64,000 nucleotides of DNA from Rudanella sp031411995 (lineage in GTDB: Bacteria > Bacteroidota > Bacteroidia > Cytophagales > Spirosomataceae). The stretch lies in the NCBI GenBank assembly GCA_031411995.1, contig JANOCD010000116.1:42896-106895 (forward strand). The letters are read 5' to 3'. The notes under the pieces were generated by a model. That model saw only the letters and a list, made by a program, of their open reading frames with translations. It searched no databases and was not told the origin of the DNA. This document shows positions 63,397 to 64,000 of this stretch, piece after piece (position 1 is the stretch's first letter; each line of letters opens with the position of its first letter). Made by a program: the position numbers and the translations under genes.

Positions 63397-64000
63397 ATGA
63401 TCCCCGAAAAACTAACCGGAAAACTTGAGATCCGCGAGCCACAAACCGAAGCTGCCGGGATTACGGCGGTCGTGAAATCGGTTGAACACGTTTTGCAAGG
63501 AACCGATTTGGGGCGCGGCTGGACGGCTTTGGCCAAAGTAAACCAAACCGATGGCTATGATTGCCCGTCCTGTGCCTGGCCCGACCCCGATCAGGGCCGC
63601 TCCAAAATTGCGGAATATTGTGAGAGCGGGGCCAAAGCCGTTGCCGACGAGGTGATGACTAAACATACGGCCTCGCCTGTTTTGTTTCAGCGATATTCGG
63701 TGGGTGAATTGCTCCAGAAAACCGACTTCTGGTTGGGGCAGCAGGGGCGGCTGACGCAACCCCTTGTGGCGCGCCGGGCTGGCAAAACCGACGATGAGCT
63801 GTACTACGAACCCATTAGCTGGGATGGGGCTTTTGATCTGATGGCCAATGAGTTGAAATCACTCTCGTCGCCCGATCAAGCTATTTTCTACACCTCTGGC
63901 CGAACGGCCAACGAAACGGCGTTCCTCTATCAATTATTCGTCCGAATGTATGGCACCAATAATCTGCCCGACTGCTCGAATATGTGCCACGAATCGACGG
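63397..64000 (+). CDS. FdhF/YdeP-type molybdopterin oxidoreductase, N-terminal part (cut by window edge)
   Basis: The first 201 codons are visible from the ATG at 63397. YDCPSCAWPDPDQGRSKIAE is typical of the FdhF/YdeP subfamily, in which a Cys pair lies near the N-terminus, and EPISWDGAFDLMANELKSLS followed by FYTSGRTANETAFLYQLFVR is the start of the molybdopterin domain; the last visible part is SNMCHEST. The protein probably oxidises or reduces a small substrate in the cytoplasm with a bis-MGD cofactor. FdhD just upstream should mature its cofactor. The rest lies outside the window. Confidence 0.9.
   Translation, partial: MIPEKLTGKLEIREPQTEAAGITAVVKSVEHVLQGTDLGRGWTALAKVNQTDGYDCPSCAWPDPDQGRSKIAEYCESGAKAVADEVMTKHTASPVLFQRYSVGELLQKTDFWLGQQGRLTQPLVARRAGKTDDELYYEPISWDGAFDLMANELKSLSSPDQAIFYTSGRTANETAFLYQLFVRMYGTNNLPDCSNMCHEST

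Overview
The window looks like chromosomal DNA of a Bacteroidota bacterium of the order Cytophagales, most like Spirosoma or a close relative. The grounds are two complete SusC/SusD pairs, type IX secretion (T9SS) C-terminal sorting domains on two large secreted proteins, a GWxTD lipoprotein, DUF1501 and PSD1/planctomycete-type cytochrome proteins, start sites without Shine-Dalgarno sequences, and G+C of roughly half. This is inferred from gene content; there is no rRNA gene to confirm it. I saw no tRNA, rRNA, CRISPR array or complete insertion sequence.

Layout. 1-13121 (minus strand) is one long cluster read right to left: SusC, SusD, a membrane cytochrome/PSD1 protein, DUF1501, a PSD1 lipoprotein, a second DUF1501, and the start of another membrane cytochrome-type protein. 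13396-19430 holds a YbjQ-like protein, a MacB/FtsX-type permease, a DUF2079-like membrane protein, a PepSY protein, a broken CRTAC1-type remnant and a serine hydrolase. 19513-25018 has a glycosyltransferase and a second SusCD pair. 25145-31704 carries an amidase, a cupin, an AraC regulator, an alpha/beta hydrolase, and alanine dehydrogenase with an Lrp/AsnC regulator nearby. 31720-41386 is carbohydrate-related: a PIG-L deacetylase, a sialate-O-acetylesterase-like protein, a GlxA-type regulator, a GH88 hydrolase and a heparinase II/III lyase.

41387-46033 is the clearest accessory patch. It holds gene debris, a small secreted protein, and an AT-rich 840-codon helicase-nuclease gene interrupted by two in-frame TAA codons, with related GC-rich degenerate repeats on both sides. 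From 46034 ordinary content resumes: methyltransferases, GWxTD protein, rlmB, cytochrome c, a FAN1-like VRR-NUC protein, two DUF2157-like membrane proteins, pth, a GH39 protein, an M4 metalloprotease, a small lipoprotein, a PyrR-like protein, fdhD and the start of a YdeP-type molybdopterin oxidoreductase.

Three things deserve most attention. (1) The M4 protease has a run of 13 G inside its signal-peptide coding region. As sequenced it is out of frame, and 12 or 15 G would restore a normal signal peptide, so this may be a phase-variable secreted protease. (2) The helicase/PD-(D/E)XK fusion between repeat arrays looks like a decayed defence-type cassette. (3) Several gene junctions are filled by hairpins with the same architecture (short tandem units, loop, reverse complement) but unrelated sequences; some supply the stop codon or abut the start codon of neighbouring genes.
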